Part shown: positions 28,348 through 36,633 of the stretch, in pieces | Position numbering within the stretch: the stretch's first letter is position 1 | Layout: each line of letters opens with the position of its first letter | Source: Acidobacteriota bacterium | Lineage (GTDB): Bacteria > Acidobacteriota > Terriglobia > Bryobacterales > Bryobacteraceae | Reading direction: 5' to 3' | Assembly (NCBI GenBank): GCA_003223115.1 | Contig: QHXW01000058.1 | Span: forward strand, 32,751-96,750 | Length of the DNA: 64,000 bases | Notes under the pieces: generated by a model | The model's database searches: none | Told to the model about the DNA's origin: nothing | What the model saw: the letters and a program-made list of their open reading frames with translations, nothing else | Program-made: the position numbers and the translations under genes

Positions 28348-28600
28348 AGCGCACCTTCCTTACGTCGATCTCATCGTATTCGGCATGCGAGCCCAGACAC
28401 TTGATGAACACGGTTCTCCGCCTGTAGTCAATCGCAGTTACCGTGCGGTAAGCATTGGCTTTGATGTTGAATTGAACACCATCCGCTCTCTGTCACGATG
28501 CTCGCCGCAGCGTAATTTTTCTTGACCTCTGCCGGAGTCCGCCAATCCCCCCGGTCAGCTTCGTGGAACCACGCATCGAGAGCCGCCTTGACTGCCAATG
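28319..28600 (-). pseudogene. HigB-type mRNA interferase toxin, frameshifted and without a start
   Basis: On the minus strand the sequence reads QPLAVKAALDAWFHEADRGD, WRTPAEVKKNYAAASIVTE, then after a shift near 28490 FNIKANAYRTVTAIDY and VFIKCLGSHAEYDEID, ending at TAA 28319-28321. These are the parts of the HigB/RelE-like family PF09907 in the right order. The N-terminal start is lost (a TGA precedes the first matching codon) and the middle is out of frame. The toxin should be dead. Confidence 0.75.
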
Positions 28601-28825
28601 GTTGCTTCGTTCATAGCTCGTTCCCATTCTGGGTACAACGTCGGCGGCGCTGTAGACGTCGCCCATTCCCGCCCGGCATTCCAGAGTCAATGTTATCCTT
28701 CCGCGCCGCGTGGATTCGCGATTCGCATCGGCAGCCACACGAGGCGCCACGCTCAATACGTCAGGAAAGAACCCGATTTATTTCGCCACCAAAAACGTCC
28801 AAGCTTGTTTGAAACGTGCCACAGT

Positions 28826-29188
28826 ATGAGCCTCTTTGGATCGTTGTTCGGCCATCGTATTGAACCGCTGCACCTTGCCCCGGAAGACCAGGTCTCGCCG
28901 CACACGGAAACCCGCTGTTGCGACCGGCTTCCCGCCGGCTGCCGCATCTCCCTGGTCTGGCAGGAAAGTAGTGGCAGCAGCCACTCTGCCCGAGCGCGCG
29001 TGGTGGACATGAACGGAACGGGCGCGCTTATCAAGTGCAACGTGGCGATTGCTCCCGGGTCTTACGTTTACATTCAGGCCAGGGAACTTTCGTTGATGGG
29101 CAGCGCCTATGTACGCCACTGCACCTCAGATTTCCTCTCCTATAGGATTGGCTTGCAGTTCACCGGCCCTCTGATGGTTCGCTTCTGA
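28826..29188 (+). CDS. PilZ-domain-like small protein
   Basis: From ATG 28826 there are 120 residues. After a short hydrophilic start comes a PilZ-like barrel: DRLPAGCRISLVW, ARARVVDMNGTGALIKC (the DxSxxG loop, here DMNGTG) and SYRIGLQFTGPL. The RxxxR c-di-GMP motif is only partly recognisable (ETRCCDRLPAG), so binding of c-di-GMP is uncertain. PilZ proteins change shape on c-di-GMP binding and control motility or secretion. A longer open frame to 28598 lacks coding features. The neighbouring GGDEF relic is on the other strand, so the pair may have been functionally linked in the past. Confidence 0.6.
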   Translation: MSLFGSLFGHRIEPLHLAPEDQVSPHTETRCCDRLPAGCRISLVWQESSGSSHSARARVVDMNGTGALIKCNVAIAPGSYVYIQARELSLMGSAYVRHCTSDFLSYRIGLQFTGPLMVRF

Positions 29189-29246
29189 GGGAACCAGGGC
29201 GGGCATCGGCGGGATGATTCCGCCTGCGGCCCGCCGGAAACCCGCT

Positions 29247-30536
29247 TTACTTTCTCGCTCTGACCGCGTGGCCTATGGTCCCGTCCCAACGAGGATCACC
29301 CTGAGCGTTGTAATGCGCGCCGAGTTTATCCCAATCTTCGCGGGTGATGCCGTTCAGGTCGTAGACCACTTTGCCGTCGCGTACGGTCAACTCGCAGAGG
29401 AGTTTCTGATTGCCGTGCATGCGCGCTCCGTCGATATCCACAAAACCGAAATTCCCGTTCAACACCCGGAGCACGGCGACATCAGCGGACCCGCCGACGG
29501 ATAAATTGCCCAGCTCCTCGTGTTTGATCTCGCGAGCCGGGTTCCAGGTGGAGCGTCCGATCACATCATCAAGCGCCAGGCCCATGTTCAGGAACTTGGA
29601 CATGACGTTCAGCATGTCCTTCATGCCGGCGTTCATGCTGCTGATGTGCAGGTCGGTCGAGATGGAATTCGGCAGGAAGCCTTGACGCACTGCGGGCGCC
29701 GCCTGTCGAAACAAGAAGCTTCCGCCGCCGTGGCCCACGTCGAAAATGATTCCCCGCTTCTGGGCTTCGAACAGGTAAGGCATCAGCTTGCCCTCGTCGT
29801 CCAACATCGGCACTGCGCCCAGATACGTATGAGTGTAAATATCGCCGGGACGAAGTTTCTTGAGCACTAGGTCCGGGAAGGGGCGTTCCGGCCGAAAATC
29901 TCCAAAGTCCACCATGACGGGAATGTTGGCGATGGTTCCAGCCTCAACCGCGCGCTCCACAGATGTCCAGTCCGGGCCTTTGTAATGAGCGGTCTTGACG
30001 CCCACCACAGTCTCGCGATACCGTTGGGCCTGCTCGGCAGTCGCTTTCGCGTCCATATCACCCACATTCTGCTCGACGGTTAATTCGCCGCCCATACCAT
30101 GGCCCACGATGTTAAGGAATGCCAGCACGCGGGTGCGCGAGCGGTCGATGACGCGATCTTTGAAATCCGGGAAATTGCGCCAGCCCGAGCTGCCGGCGTC
30201 CGCGACTGTCGTCACTCCCGCGCGAAGTGTGAAGCCGTCCGGATAAACGCTGTTATCACCTGAATACGCTCCGCGCTGGCCCGTGCCCGCGTAGACGTGT
30301 GTGTGAATGTCCACCAGGCCGGGCGTGACGTAAAGGCCGGAGACATCCACGGTCTTCAACGCTTTGGCCGGATCGATCTGATCCGCAACCTCGACGATAC
30401 GTCCGTTCTGAATGGCCACATCACGCACCGCGCTGAGATGATTTTTCGCATCGACGACATGGCCACCCTTCAGGAGCAGATCGTATTGCTGAGCCGCGGC
30501 GGCCGAGACAATAAGAAAAAACACAAGAAATTTCAT
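29247..30536 (-). CDS. Exported amidohydrolase-superfamily metal hydrolase
   Basis: The 429-residue enzyme has a signal peptide (first 15 residues), then the beta-sandwich edge YDLLLKGGHVVDAKN and the metal site VDIHTHVYAG with H78 and H80. Other expected ligand regions are VVGVKTAHYKG (a possible carboxylated lysine), YTHTYLG, FDVGHG and STDLHISSM. The order fits the dihydroorotase/D-aminoacylase-like branch, in particular the amidohydrolase/deacetylase group of Acidobacteria and Planctomycetes. It probably cleaves an amide or lactam outside the cytoplasm; the substrate is unknown. A TAGAAT box on the minus strand ends six bases before its ATG. Confidence 0.85.
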   Translation of the reverse strand: MKFLVFFLIVSAAAAQQYDLLLKGGHVVDAKNHLSAVRDVAIQNGRIVEVADQIDPAKALKTVDVSGLYVTPGLVDIHTHVYAGTGQRGAYSGDNSVYPDGFTLRAGVTTVADAGSSGWRNFPDFKDRVIDRSRTRVLAFLNIVGHGMGGELTVEQNVGDMDAKATAEQAQRYRETVVGVKTAHYKGPDWTSVERAVEAGTIANIPVMVDFGDFRPERPFPDLVLKKLRPGDIYTHTYLGAVPMLDDEGKLMPYLFEAQKRGIIFDVGHGGGSFLFRQAAPAVRQGFLPNSISTDLHISSMNAGMKDMLNVMSKFLNMGLALDDVIGRSTWNPAREIKHEELGNLSVGGSADVAVLRVLNGNFGFVDIDGARMHGNQKLLCELTVRDGKVVYDLNGITREDWDKLGAHYNAQGDPRWDGTIGHAVRARK

Positions 30537-30542
30537 GAAGAC

Positions 30543-30548
30543 ATTCTA
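30543..30548 (-). promoter_or_regulatory. -10 box for the amidohydrolase gene
   Basis: On the minus strand TAGAAT ends six bases before the ATG at 30536, so the transcript would begin at or next to the start codon. No Shine-Dalgarno sequence fits between. No clear -35 box. Confidence 0.5.
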
Positions 30549-30669
30549 CAGGCTGCTGGCGGGAGGGAGGGAGCGGAGGTCTACGTCAACTGGCCGGGAA
30601 TGGGAAGCCAGGGACGGGTGTGAGGCCCAAAGACTAACCCCAGGGCGGAACCGGGCGGCCCGTCTCGGG

Positions 30670-32421
30670 TTACACGCCCATCCTGTCCACTAACGCGCAG
30701 AATCGAGCGTGATTGTGCACACTGTCGAAGACGGGCGAAACGTTGAGATGCACCATGCGCGGATCACGTTCTTCGGCGGCTTTTTCCAGCAATTCGAAGA
30801 CGCGATTGTCATCGAATCCCAGATACGCGCGCGCCAGAAGATAGGGTGAAATGTAATAGCCTTTGGAACACTGCTCCAGTTGCGCACGGAGCCGCGCGCC
30901 ATCGGATTCACGCCCGGCCAGATTGTAGGCGTGTGCCAATAGCGCCAGTGGAACCGGAGAGCCACCTGAAAGCTGGCGCGCTTTTTCAAACGTGGCAATA
31001 GCATCCTCATACATTTCCAGATGCAGATACGAACGCGCCGCGCTCAACAGAGCGCGCACAAAAACCGGATCCAGTTCTAGAACCCGTTGGTAATGGCCGA
31101 GAGCACGCTCGTGATCGCGCATCAGGTCGTACACCGTACCCTGGCAAGTGGTGATAATCAGCGACAGAGGATCCAGGTGATGCGCATGCGACAGTTCCGC
31201 CAGCGCCTCGTCCAGCCGGCCCCGGGCGGCCAGGTAATCGTAGCCGAACCAATGGTGGGCGGTCGGATAACTTGAATTCAGTTCGAGAGCGCGCCGGAAG
31301 TGGTGCTCGGCGGTAAGCCAGTTCCATTCATATGACGCCGTGATCGATCCCATTGAGACGTGTGCCTCCGAAAGGGCGGGGTCAATATCCAACGCCCGAA
31401 CCGCAGCCGCCTTAGCCTTATGCATGATGTCGTGCGCGCGCACCACGCCATGCCGGGCCAGCATGATGTACGCGTCCGCCATGCCTGCATAGGCCGGCGC
31501 ATAGTTCGGATCGATTCTAATGGCCTGTTCGTAATAACCCAGGCTCTTATAGAAGCCCTCTTCGGTGCGCTTGTTCCAATGAAAACGACCTTTGAGATAC
31601 AGATGGTAGGCCTGCAGGTTTTCCGTGTACCGCTTGACCAGCGGTTTTCCCACCGTGCGGGCCAGCTTGGTGCGCAGCGCGTACACAATTGCCGATGAAA
31701 TCTCGTCCTGGACGGCGAATACGTCCGCGGCGGCGCGCTCATAGCTCTCGGACCAGATGTAATGGCCGTCGTTGGCGTCCAAAAGTTGCGCCGTGATGCG
31801 CATGCGCTCGCAGGTGCGGCGGACGCTACCTTCGAGAATGGCCCGCACGCCTAATTGCTCGGCGATACGGCGGATGTCCCGCGCCTTGCCTTTGAATTGA
31901 AAGGAAGAACTCCAGGCCACCACGCGCAGGCCGTCCACCTTGGTCAGCGCGTTGATCAGTTCTTCGGTCAAGCCGTCGCTGAAGTACTCATTGTCCGGTT
32001 CCGAACTCAGGTTCGCGAACGGCAGAATGGCGATGGCGCTGTCGTCGCGGCGCGCGCCTGGGCTCCACTGGTCCGATGCGTCCCGGTGCTTGACCACCGG
32101 AGCATAGGTCCCTGTCGGGAAATCGATGGCCAGGGAGTCGTCGCGGCCCTCGGTCTCGTAATACTTGCGCAATTTTTCACGCAGGCGTCGAGCCTCTACG
32201 CGCACGATGGGGTCCATCCGCGGATCGTACTTCTCGGTCTTGTCGAAGACCTCGACCCCGATCACGAATTCTTTGAGATGGTCGGCGCGCCCTTGCAGCA
32301 CCTGCTCGACGGCAAAATTCAGGAAGCGAGCCAGGCGCTCAGACCGGCAAAACGACGAGCTGGCCAGAATCTTGCCAACCTGCGTGCGAACCGACTCCGC
32401 GGAGATCTGGACGTGTGACAC
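30670..32421 (-). CDS. TolB_N/FlgO-like domain protein with TPR repeats, probable regulator
   Basis: The 583-residue protein begins with a conserved helical domain (RFLNFAVEQVLQGR, KEFVIGVEVFDK, DPIVRVEARRLREKLRKYY) seen in acidobacterial regulatory and adenylate-cyclase-like TPR proteins. It is followed by the TolB amino-terminal-like domain (IAILPFANLSSEPDNEYFSDGLTEELINAL and ARAILEGSVR) and about eight TPRs to the C terminus. The cyclase or DNA-binding domain often joined to this layout is absent. No signal peptide is seen, so a cytoplasmic place is likely. The GTG start 32421 has GGGAG nine bases upstream and lies inside an inverted repeat. The divergent TPR gene begins 155 bases away. 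Confidence 0.8.
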   Translation of the reverse strand: MSHVQISAESVRTQVGKILASSSFCRSERLARFLNFAVEQVLQGRADHLKEFVIGVEVFDKTEKYDPRMDPIVRVEARRLREKLRKYYETEGRDDSLAIDFPTGTYAPVVKHRDASDQWSPGARRDDSAIAILPFANLSSEPDNEYFSDGLTEELINALTKVDGLRVVAWSSSFQFKGKARDIRRIAEQLGVRAILEGSVRRTCERMRITAQLLDANDGHYIWSESYERAAADVFAVQDEISSAIVYALRTKLARTVGKPLVKRYTENLQAYHLYLKGRFHWNKRTEEGFYKSLGYYEQAIRIDPNYAPAYAGMADAYIMLARHGVVRAHDIMHKAKAAAVRALDIDPALSEAHVSMGSITASYEWNWLTAEHHFRRALELNSSYPTAHHWFGYDYLAARGRLDEALAELSHAHHLDPLSLIITTCQGTVYDLMRDHERALGHYQRVLELDPVFVRALLSAARSYLHLEMYEDAIATFEKARQLSGGSPVPLALLAHAYNLAGRESDGARLRAQLEQCSKGYYISPYLLARAYLGFDDNRVFELLEKAAEERDPRMVHLNVSPVFDSVHNHARFCALVDRMGV

Positions 32422-32447
32422 TTGACACCACTCCCAATGTTAAGTGT
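32418..32447. promoter_or_regulatory. Inverted repeat overlapping the start of the TolB_N/TPR gene
   Basis: ACACTTGACA (32418-32427) and TGTTAAGTGT (32438-32447) are inverted copies with one mismatch, ten bases apart. The left arm covers the GTG start codon of the leftward gene. This is the form of an operator for a dimeric regulator; no matching regulator is evident nearby. Confidence 0.4.
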
Positions 32448-32576
32448 TAGATTATCAAACCCCGGATTGGTCTCGAATTTGTAACAACTCCTTACCGTAA
32501 GGACGCCACCGTTACCTAACCTCAAGACACCTGCCGGAGCCTCACACCGGATCGTCAACATAGCCGGTAAATCGAA

Positions 32577-34184
32577 ATGACCAAAACAGTTAACGGATGT
32601 TACACACTTCTTGTATTCCTGGCCGGTGCGTCTGCCGCCGCGGCACTCCTCCCAGCCGCCGACTGGAAAGCGCTGTCCGACCGTGGAAACGAAGCGTATC
32701 ACCGCGGCGCTTACCAGGAGGCTGAAAAATTCTACGCGGATGCCCTCTCGCAGGCCACCAATTTTGGGGATCGGGACGACCGCGTAGCAGCCAGCCTGAG
32801 CGGTCTGGCAACGGCGTATCGCGCCGAGGGCAAGTACTCACAGTCGGAGAAACTTTACCAGCGCGCGATTGAGCTTCGTGAGACCAATTTCGGCCGCGCT
32901 CACCCCGAGACGGCTGTGCTCCTGAACAATCTCGGCTCGCTTTATCAGATTCAGGGCCGATACGCCGAGGCCGAGCCCTTGTTCAAGAAGTGCCTTGCAG
33001 TTTGGGAGCAAGCTCCGGGCGACAATCGCCGGCACATCGCCACTTCGCTCAACAACCTTGCCGGGATCTACCGTACGCGGGCGCATTACGCGGAGGCCGA
33101 ACCGCTCTACCGCCGTGCGTTGGCGCTCAACGAAGCCGCGGAGGGTGGCGAGCATCCGAGCGTAGCGCTGGTGCTCAATAATCTGGCTTTGCTGCTTGAA
33201 AACCAGGGGAAGTTCGCTGCCGCACGCTCGCTCGCTGAAGAAGCCTTGGCCATTCGAGAGCGCACTCTTGGTCCCCAGCATCCCGACACTGCCATAAGCC
33301 TGAACAATCTGGCCGATGTTCTTCGCGACCAAGTGTATCTGGATCAAGCCGAACCGCTTTATCAGCGCGCTCTGGCCATCCGCGAAAAAACCCTGGGACC
33401 CGACCATCCCCAGGTCGCCGAAACACTCAACAGTCTCGCGATCCTCTACAAAGAGCGAGGCCGCTATGACGATGCGGAACGAATGCTTCGCCGCGCCGTC
33501 AACATCTTCGACAACAGCCTGGGGCAAGCCCATCCTCGTGTTGCGGCGGGCTGGAATAATCTCGGACAACTGGCGTTTACGCGCCACGATTTTCATGAGG
33601 CTGCTCGCCTCTACCGCAGAGCGATGGCGATTTGGGAAAAAACGTTGGGACCGAACCAGCCTGAGACAGCGTCGACGCTCATCAATCTTGGCGCGTTGTC
33701 GTTCGCGCGCAAAAAGCTCGATGATGCTGAGCGCTTCTATCGCCGGGCGCTCGAGATCAACCAGGCGCACTTCGGCCCGGCAAATCCGAAGACCGCTGCA
33801 GACCTGAACAACCTCGGAACGGTGTTGTATGCGCGCAAGCGCTATAACGAAGCTGAAACGCTTTATCGAAGGTCGCTCGAGATTTATGAGCACTCGGTGG
33901 GCACGGACCATGCTACTGTCTCGGACCCGCTGCTAAACCTTGCCGCGGTTTACGTAGCGCGGCGCCGCTTTCCTGAAGCAGCCCAGTTCTACGGGCGTGG
34001 GATGGCCATTCTCGAGCGAGTGATGGGCTCGGACAACGCACGCCTGGCGGGCAGACTTGAAATCTACGCGGCACTCCTGCGCAAAAGTGAGAACTATGCC
34101 GAAGCGGAAAAAGTTCAGGTTCGAGCTACCGGTATTCGAGTGAAGACGGCACTGAGAGCCGAAGAGGACTCCGAGACGCGCTAG
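32577..34184 (+). CDS. Secreted kinesin-light-chain-like TPR protein
   Basis: The 535-residue product has a signal peptide (VNGCYTLLVFLAGASAAAA) and about eleven 42-residue TPR units of the kinesin light chain type, each like YAEAEPLYRRALALNE followed by LGPQHPDTAISLNNLA. The repeats run to residue 520 and leave no room for an enzymatic domain. Such proteins are protein-binding scaffolds. Nothing in the sequence gives the partner. It is divergent from the TolB_N/TPR gene, which also carries TPRs of a different type, and converges on galE. Confidence 0.85.
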   Translation: MTKTVNGCYTLLVFLAGASAAAALLPAADWKALSDRGNEAYHRGAYQEAEKFYADALSQATNFGDRDDRVAASLSGLATAYRAEGKYSQSEKLYQRAIELRETNFGRAHPETAVLLNNLGSLYQIQGRYAEAEPLFKKCLAVWEQAPGDNRRHIATSLNNLAGIYRTRAHYAEAEPLYRRALALNEAAEGGEHPSVALVLNNLALLLENQGKFAAARSLAEEALAIRERTLGPQHPDTAISLNNLADVLRDQVYLDQAEPLYQRALAIREKTLGPDHPQVAETLNSLAILYKERGRYDDAERMLRRAVNIFDNSLGQAHPRVAAGWNNLGQLAFTRHDFHEAARLYRRAMAIWEKTLGPNQPETASTLINLGALSFARKKLDDAERFYRRALEINQAHFGPANPKTAADLNNLGTVLYARKRYNEAETLYRRSLEIYEHSVGTDHATVSDPLLNLAAVYVARRRFPEAAQFYGRGMAILERVMGSDNARLAGRLEIYAALLRKSENYAEAEKVQVRATGIRVKTALRAEEDSETR

Positions 34185-34229
34185 AAGCGATCGCTCGACC
34201 GGAATTGTGGCGGCGATTTCGCCCGCGCG

Positions 34230-35216
34230 TTACACTCGCGCCAGCTTGCGCTTCAGTTCAAAATTCCAGGCTGTTGAAACAATGTCGCGCAGGTCGTAAT
34301 GCGAGGTCCACCCGAAGGTACTGCGCAGCAGCGTGGGATCGGCCACCAGAGTCGGGGGATCGCCCTCGCGCCGCGGCCTGATGTCGAACGGAATTTTCTT
34401 TCCGGTGATCTGTTCTGCCGCTCGAATCACTTCTAGCACCGAGTAGCCAACCCCGGTGCCGACATTGTACGCGCCCGAAGCGCCGCCTGCGAACAGCGAC
34501 TCGACCGCCAGGATGTGTGCCTGCGCCAGGTCATTTACGTGAATGTAATCGCGGATGCAGGTGCCATCGGCCGTTTCATAATCGGTGCCGAAAATGGTGA
34601 CTGGAATTCCGGTTTCGATCGCGCGGAAAATCAGCGGGATCAAGTGGGTTTCCGGCTCGTGTTCTTCGCCGATGTGTCCCGCGGGGTCGGCGCCTGAGGC
34701 ATTAAAATATCTCAGGCTCACGCTGCGGAGCGCATGGATCTGGTCAAACCACCCGAGCATTTTCTCCACCATCACTTTTGACTCACCGTACGGACTGACC
34801 GGCGCGTATGGAGCACTCTCTTTGATCGGGATCTGAAGCGGCATCCCGTAGACGGCGGCGGTGGAGGAGAAGACGATTTTTTTCACTCCGGCAAGCAACA
34901 TCGCGGTGAGTAGCGAAAGCGACCCCACAACGTTGTTCGAGAAATACGCCTCGGGCACTTTCATGGATTCGCCCACTGCAATGTAAGCGGCGAAGTGAAT
35001 CACGGCGTCGATTGCGCGTTTCTTCAGCAGGTCGGCCAAGGTTTGGGTCTCGGCCAGGTCAATCTCATGCAGGCGGTCCGGATCCACGTTATGCCGGTAA
35101 CCGCGGGACAGGTTGTCAACGACAGTGACGTCATAACCCTGCAGCGAAAGAAGCTGAACCGTATTCGAGCCGATGTATCCGGCCCCACCAGTAACCAGAA
35201 TGGAAGCTTTGCTCAC
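34230..35216 (-). CDS. galE: UDP-glucose 4-epimerase
   Basis: The 328-residue short-chain-dehydrogenase-type enzyme has the NAD motif VTGGAGYIGS at 8-17, the catalytic region FSSTAAVYG with the Ser/Thr near 118-119, and Y143-G-E-S-K147. It also shows the GalE-typical RYFNASGADP, CIRDYIHVNDLAQAH and YNVGTG. It interconverts UDP-glucose and UDP-galactose in the cytoplasm. I chose GTG 35216 (MSKASILVTGG) because GAGGTG lies nine bases upstream; a longer open frame to 35336 covers the palindrome region and has no family match. It may supply sugars to envelope polymers, together with the mutases at 21-24 kb. Confidence 0.93.
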   Translation of the reverse strand: MSKASILVTGGAGYIGSNTVQLLSLQGYDVTVVDNLSRGYRHNVDPDRLHEIDLAETQTLADLLKKRAIDAVIHFAAYIAVGESMKVPEAYFSNNVVGSLSLLTAMLLAGVKKIVFSSTAAVYGMPLQIPIKESAPYAPVSPYGESKVMVEKMLGWFDQIHALRSVSLRYFNASGADPAGHIGEEHEPETHLIPLIFRAIETGIPVTIFGTDYETADGTCIRDYIHVNDLAQAHILAVESLFAGGASGAYNVGTGVGYSVLEVIRAAEQITGKKIPFDIRPRREGDPPTLVADPTLLRSTFGWTSHYDLRDIVSTAWNFELKRKLARV

Positions 35217-35310
35217 GTTCGCCCACCTCGATTGTAGACGTTTAAGCGTGATGCGCGCCAAACGAAGCGTGAAATATGCCACGTAGGGTGGGGTCCATGG
35301 GAGTAAGCGG

Positions 35311-35337
35311 TTTGAGGTCACAAAGTGTGACCTCAAA
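35311..35337. repeat. 12-bp perfect inverted repeat (palindrome A) after ORF6N copy 1
   Basis: Arms TTTGAGGTCACA (35311-35322) and TGTGACCTCAAA (35326-35337) are perfect inverted copies around AAG. It lies two bases beyond the stop codon of ORF6N copy 1. No T-run follows, so it is unlikely to be an ordinary terminator. On the minus strand it can be read LRSHFVTSN, an echo of the conserved RSQxVT segment in ORF6N proteins. Confidence 0.8.
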
Positions 35338-35339
35338 GA

Positions 35340-35825
35340 TTACTTCTGTCCAGTGTAGAAGCCGATGCGAGTCTTCGGTCGGCGAGGAGGCTGCTTTCGT
35401 TTCTTGATTTCTTCGACCACGGCTACGATGTTGGAACCGTGCTCCTGTTGAGTGGCTTCCAATTGCTCGATTCTCCGTGCCAGGGCTTTGTGGGTGGCCA
35501 GCAGCCCGCGGAGGCGGACAAATGCGCGGATAATCACAATGCTCATCTGCACGGCGCGCGGCCCGTTCAGGACGGAGGAGAGCATGGCCCCGCCGTGTTC
35601 TGTGAAGGCATCGGTCTCTTCCGCCGTGAGCTGAAACATAAAGTCTTTAGGAAAGCGTTCGTGATTGCGCTTGACGGCTTCATTGAGGCGGAAGGTTGCC
35701 ACCCGGTAGAGCTCGGCCAGATCTGCGTCGAGCATCACTTTTTGGCCACTGATGAGATAGATCCGGCGTTCTATCAGATGCACAGGAACGGGCACGCGCT
35801 CTGTGCGAGAAAGTTTCTTTGCCAT
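35340..35825 (-). CDS. ORF6N-domain DNA-binding protein, copy 1, with internal deletion
   Basis: The 161-residue protein starts VHLIERRIYLISGQKVMLDADLAELY and RLNEAVKRNHERFPKDFMFQLT, the ORF6N (KilA-N related) domain known from phage and mobile-element genes. In usual members FMFQLT is followed by about 30 residues (RSQxVT ... YxPYAFTE). Here it reads FMFQLTAEETDAFTEHGGAMLSSVL, so an in-frame stretch is missing. The C-terminal half is a coiled-coil-like helix (ARRIEQLEATQQEHGSNIV) and a basic tail ending GFYTGQK. It probably binds DNA. Copy 2, frameshifted, lies directly upstream; both share 5' and 3' flanks, so they come from a tandem duplication. Confidence 0.85.
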   Translation of the reverse strand: MAKKLSRTERVPVPVHLIERRIYLISGQKVMLDADLAELYRVATFRLNEAVKRNHERFPKDFMFQLTAEETDAFTEHGGAMLSSVLNGPRAVQMSIVIIRAFVRLRGLLATHKALARRIEQLEATQQEHGSNIVAVVEEIKKRKQPPRRPKTRIGFYTGQK

Positions 35826-35943
35826 GAAACGGTTGATAGTTAATAGTAAAGCCGCCAGGTACGTTCAACGTTGTGATGGGCTGGAGTGGGAAGCGGCTCG
35901 GTTCCCGAATCCCGTTGCGGTCCAAGGGAGGGAAGGCGTTTCT

Positions 35944-35964
35944 AAGGTCACAAACTGTGACCTT
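35944..35964. repeat. Palindrome B after ORF6N copy 2
   Basis: Arms AAGGTCACA (35944-35952) and TGTGACCTT (35956-35964) flank AAC. The palindrome abuts the stop codon of copy 2 (35965-35967). The core GGTCACA-3N-TGTGACC is shared with palindrome A. On the minus strand it reads ERSQFVTLET, again like the conserved ORF6N segment. Confidence 0.8.
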
Positions 35965-36521
35965 TCAGGATTGTTTCTGTCCAGTGTAAAAGCCAAAGCG
36001 TGGCTTCGGCCGCCAAGCAGGCTGCTTCAGTTTCTTGATTTCCTCGACGACAGCCACGATGGTGGACCTGTGCTCCTGTTGCGTAGCTTCCAATTGCTCA
36101 ACTTTTCGCGCCAGGGCTTTGTGGGTGGCCAGCACCTCGCGCAGCCGGACAAATGCGCGCATAATGACGATGTTCATCTGAATGGCGCGGGCGCTGTTCA
36201 GGACAGAAGAGAGCATGGCCACGCCAAGTTCCGTGAAGGCGTAGGGAGCGTACTTTGAATACCGGCCACGGCCTTTTTCTAAGGTCACAATTTGTGACTT
36301 AGTCCTGAGGCCTCGTCAGGCGTGAGCTGGAACATAAAATCTGCCGAAAAGCGGTGAAGATTGCGCCGTACGGCCTGGTTGAGGGTTTTGGTTTGTACCT
36401 GGTACAACTCGGCCAGGTCTGCATCGAGCATCACTTTCTGGCCGCGGATGAGATAAATCCTGCGCTCTATCAACCCCACTGGTATGGCCAGGCCCTTCGT
36501 GCGCGAATGTTTCTTTGACAT
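35965..36521 (-). pseudogene. ORF6N-domain protein, copy 2, broken by a one-base deletion
   Basis: From ATG 36521 the frame reads LIERRIYLIRGQKVMLDADLAELYQVQ and FSADFMFQLTPDEASGL, then stops. The next frame continues RSQIVTLEKGRGRYSKYAPYAFTELGVAMLSSVL to the usual end GFYTGQKQS. Adding one G at 36299/36300, which restores both AGG-TCA (Arg-Ser) and the palindrome arm, rejoins the protein into a complete ORF6N member of about 185 residues. The lesion is a single base, so it is either very recent or a sequence error. Unlike copy 1 this copy keeps the RSQxVT ... PYAFTE segment. Confidence 0.85.
36281..36300. repeat. Palindrome C inside ORF6N copy 2
   Basis: AAGGTCACA (36281-36289), ATT, then TGTGACTT (36293-36300): the same palindrome as A and B, lacking one C in the right arm. 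The missing base is the one that frameshifts copy 2. Here the palindrome encodes the conserved RSQIVT residues. Confidence 0.8.
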
Positions 36522-36633
36522 GAAACGGTTGGAAACTTCATGGTAACGCCTGTGAGTGAATGACGCCTGCCAGCCGGAAACACCGCAGCAGAGCCCCTTG
36601 CCGAATCCCTCTTCACCAAAGATCGGCGTTACT

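Noticed and set aside
35311..35337. Palindrome A as a terminator
   Set aside because: No T-run follows on either strand, and the same palindrome occurs inside a coding region.
35311..36521. ORF6N genes as part of a prophage
   Set aside because: No integrase, capsid, tail or lysis gene lies nearby; galE and an enoyl-CoA hydratase flank them.
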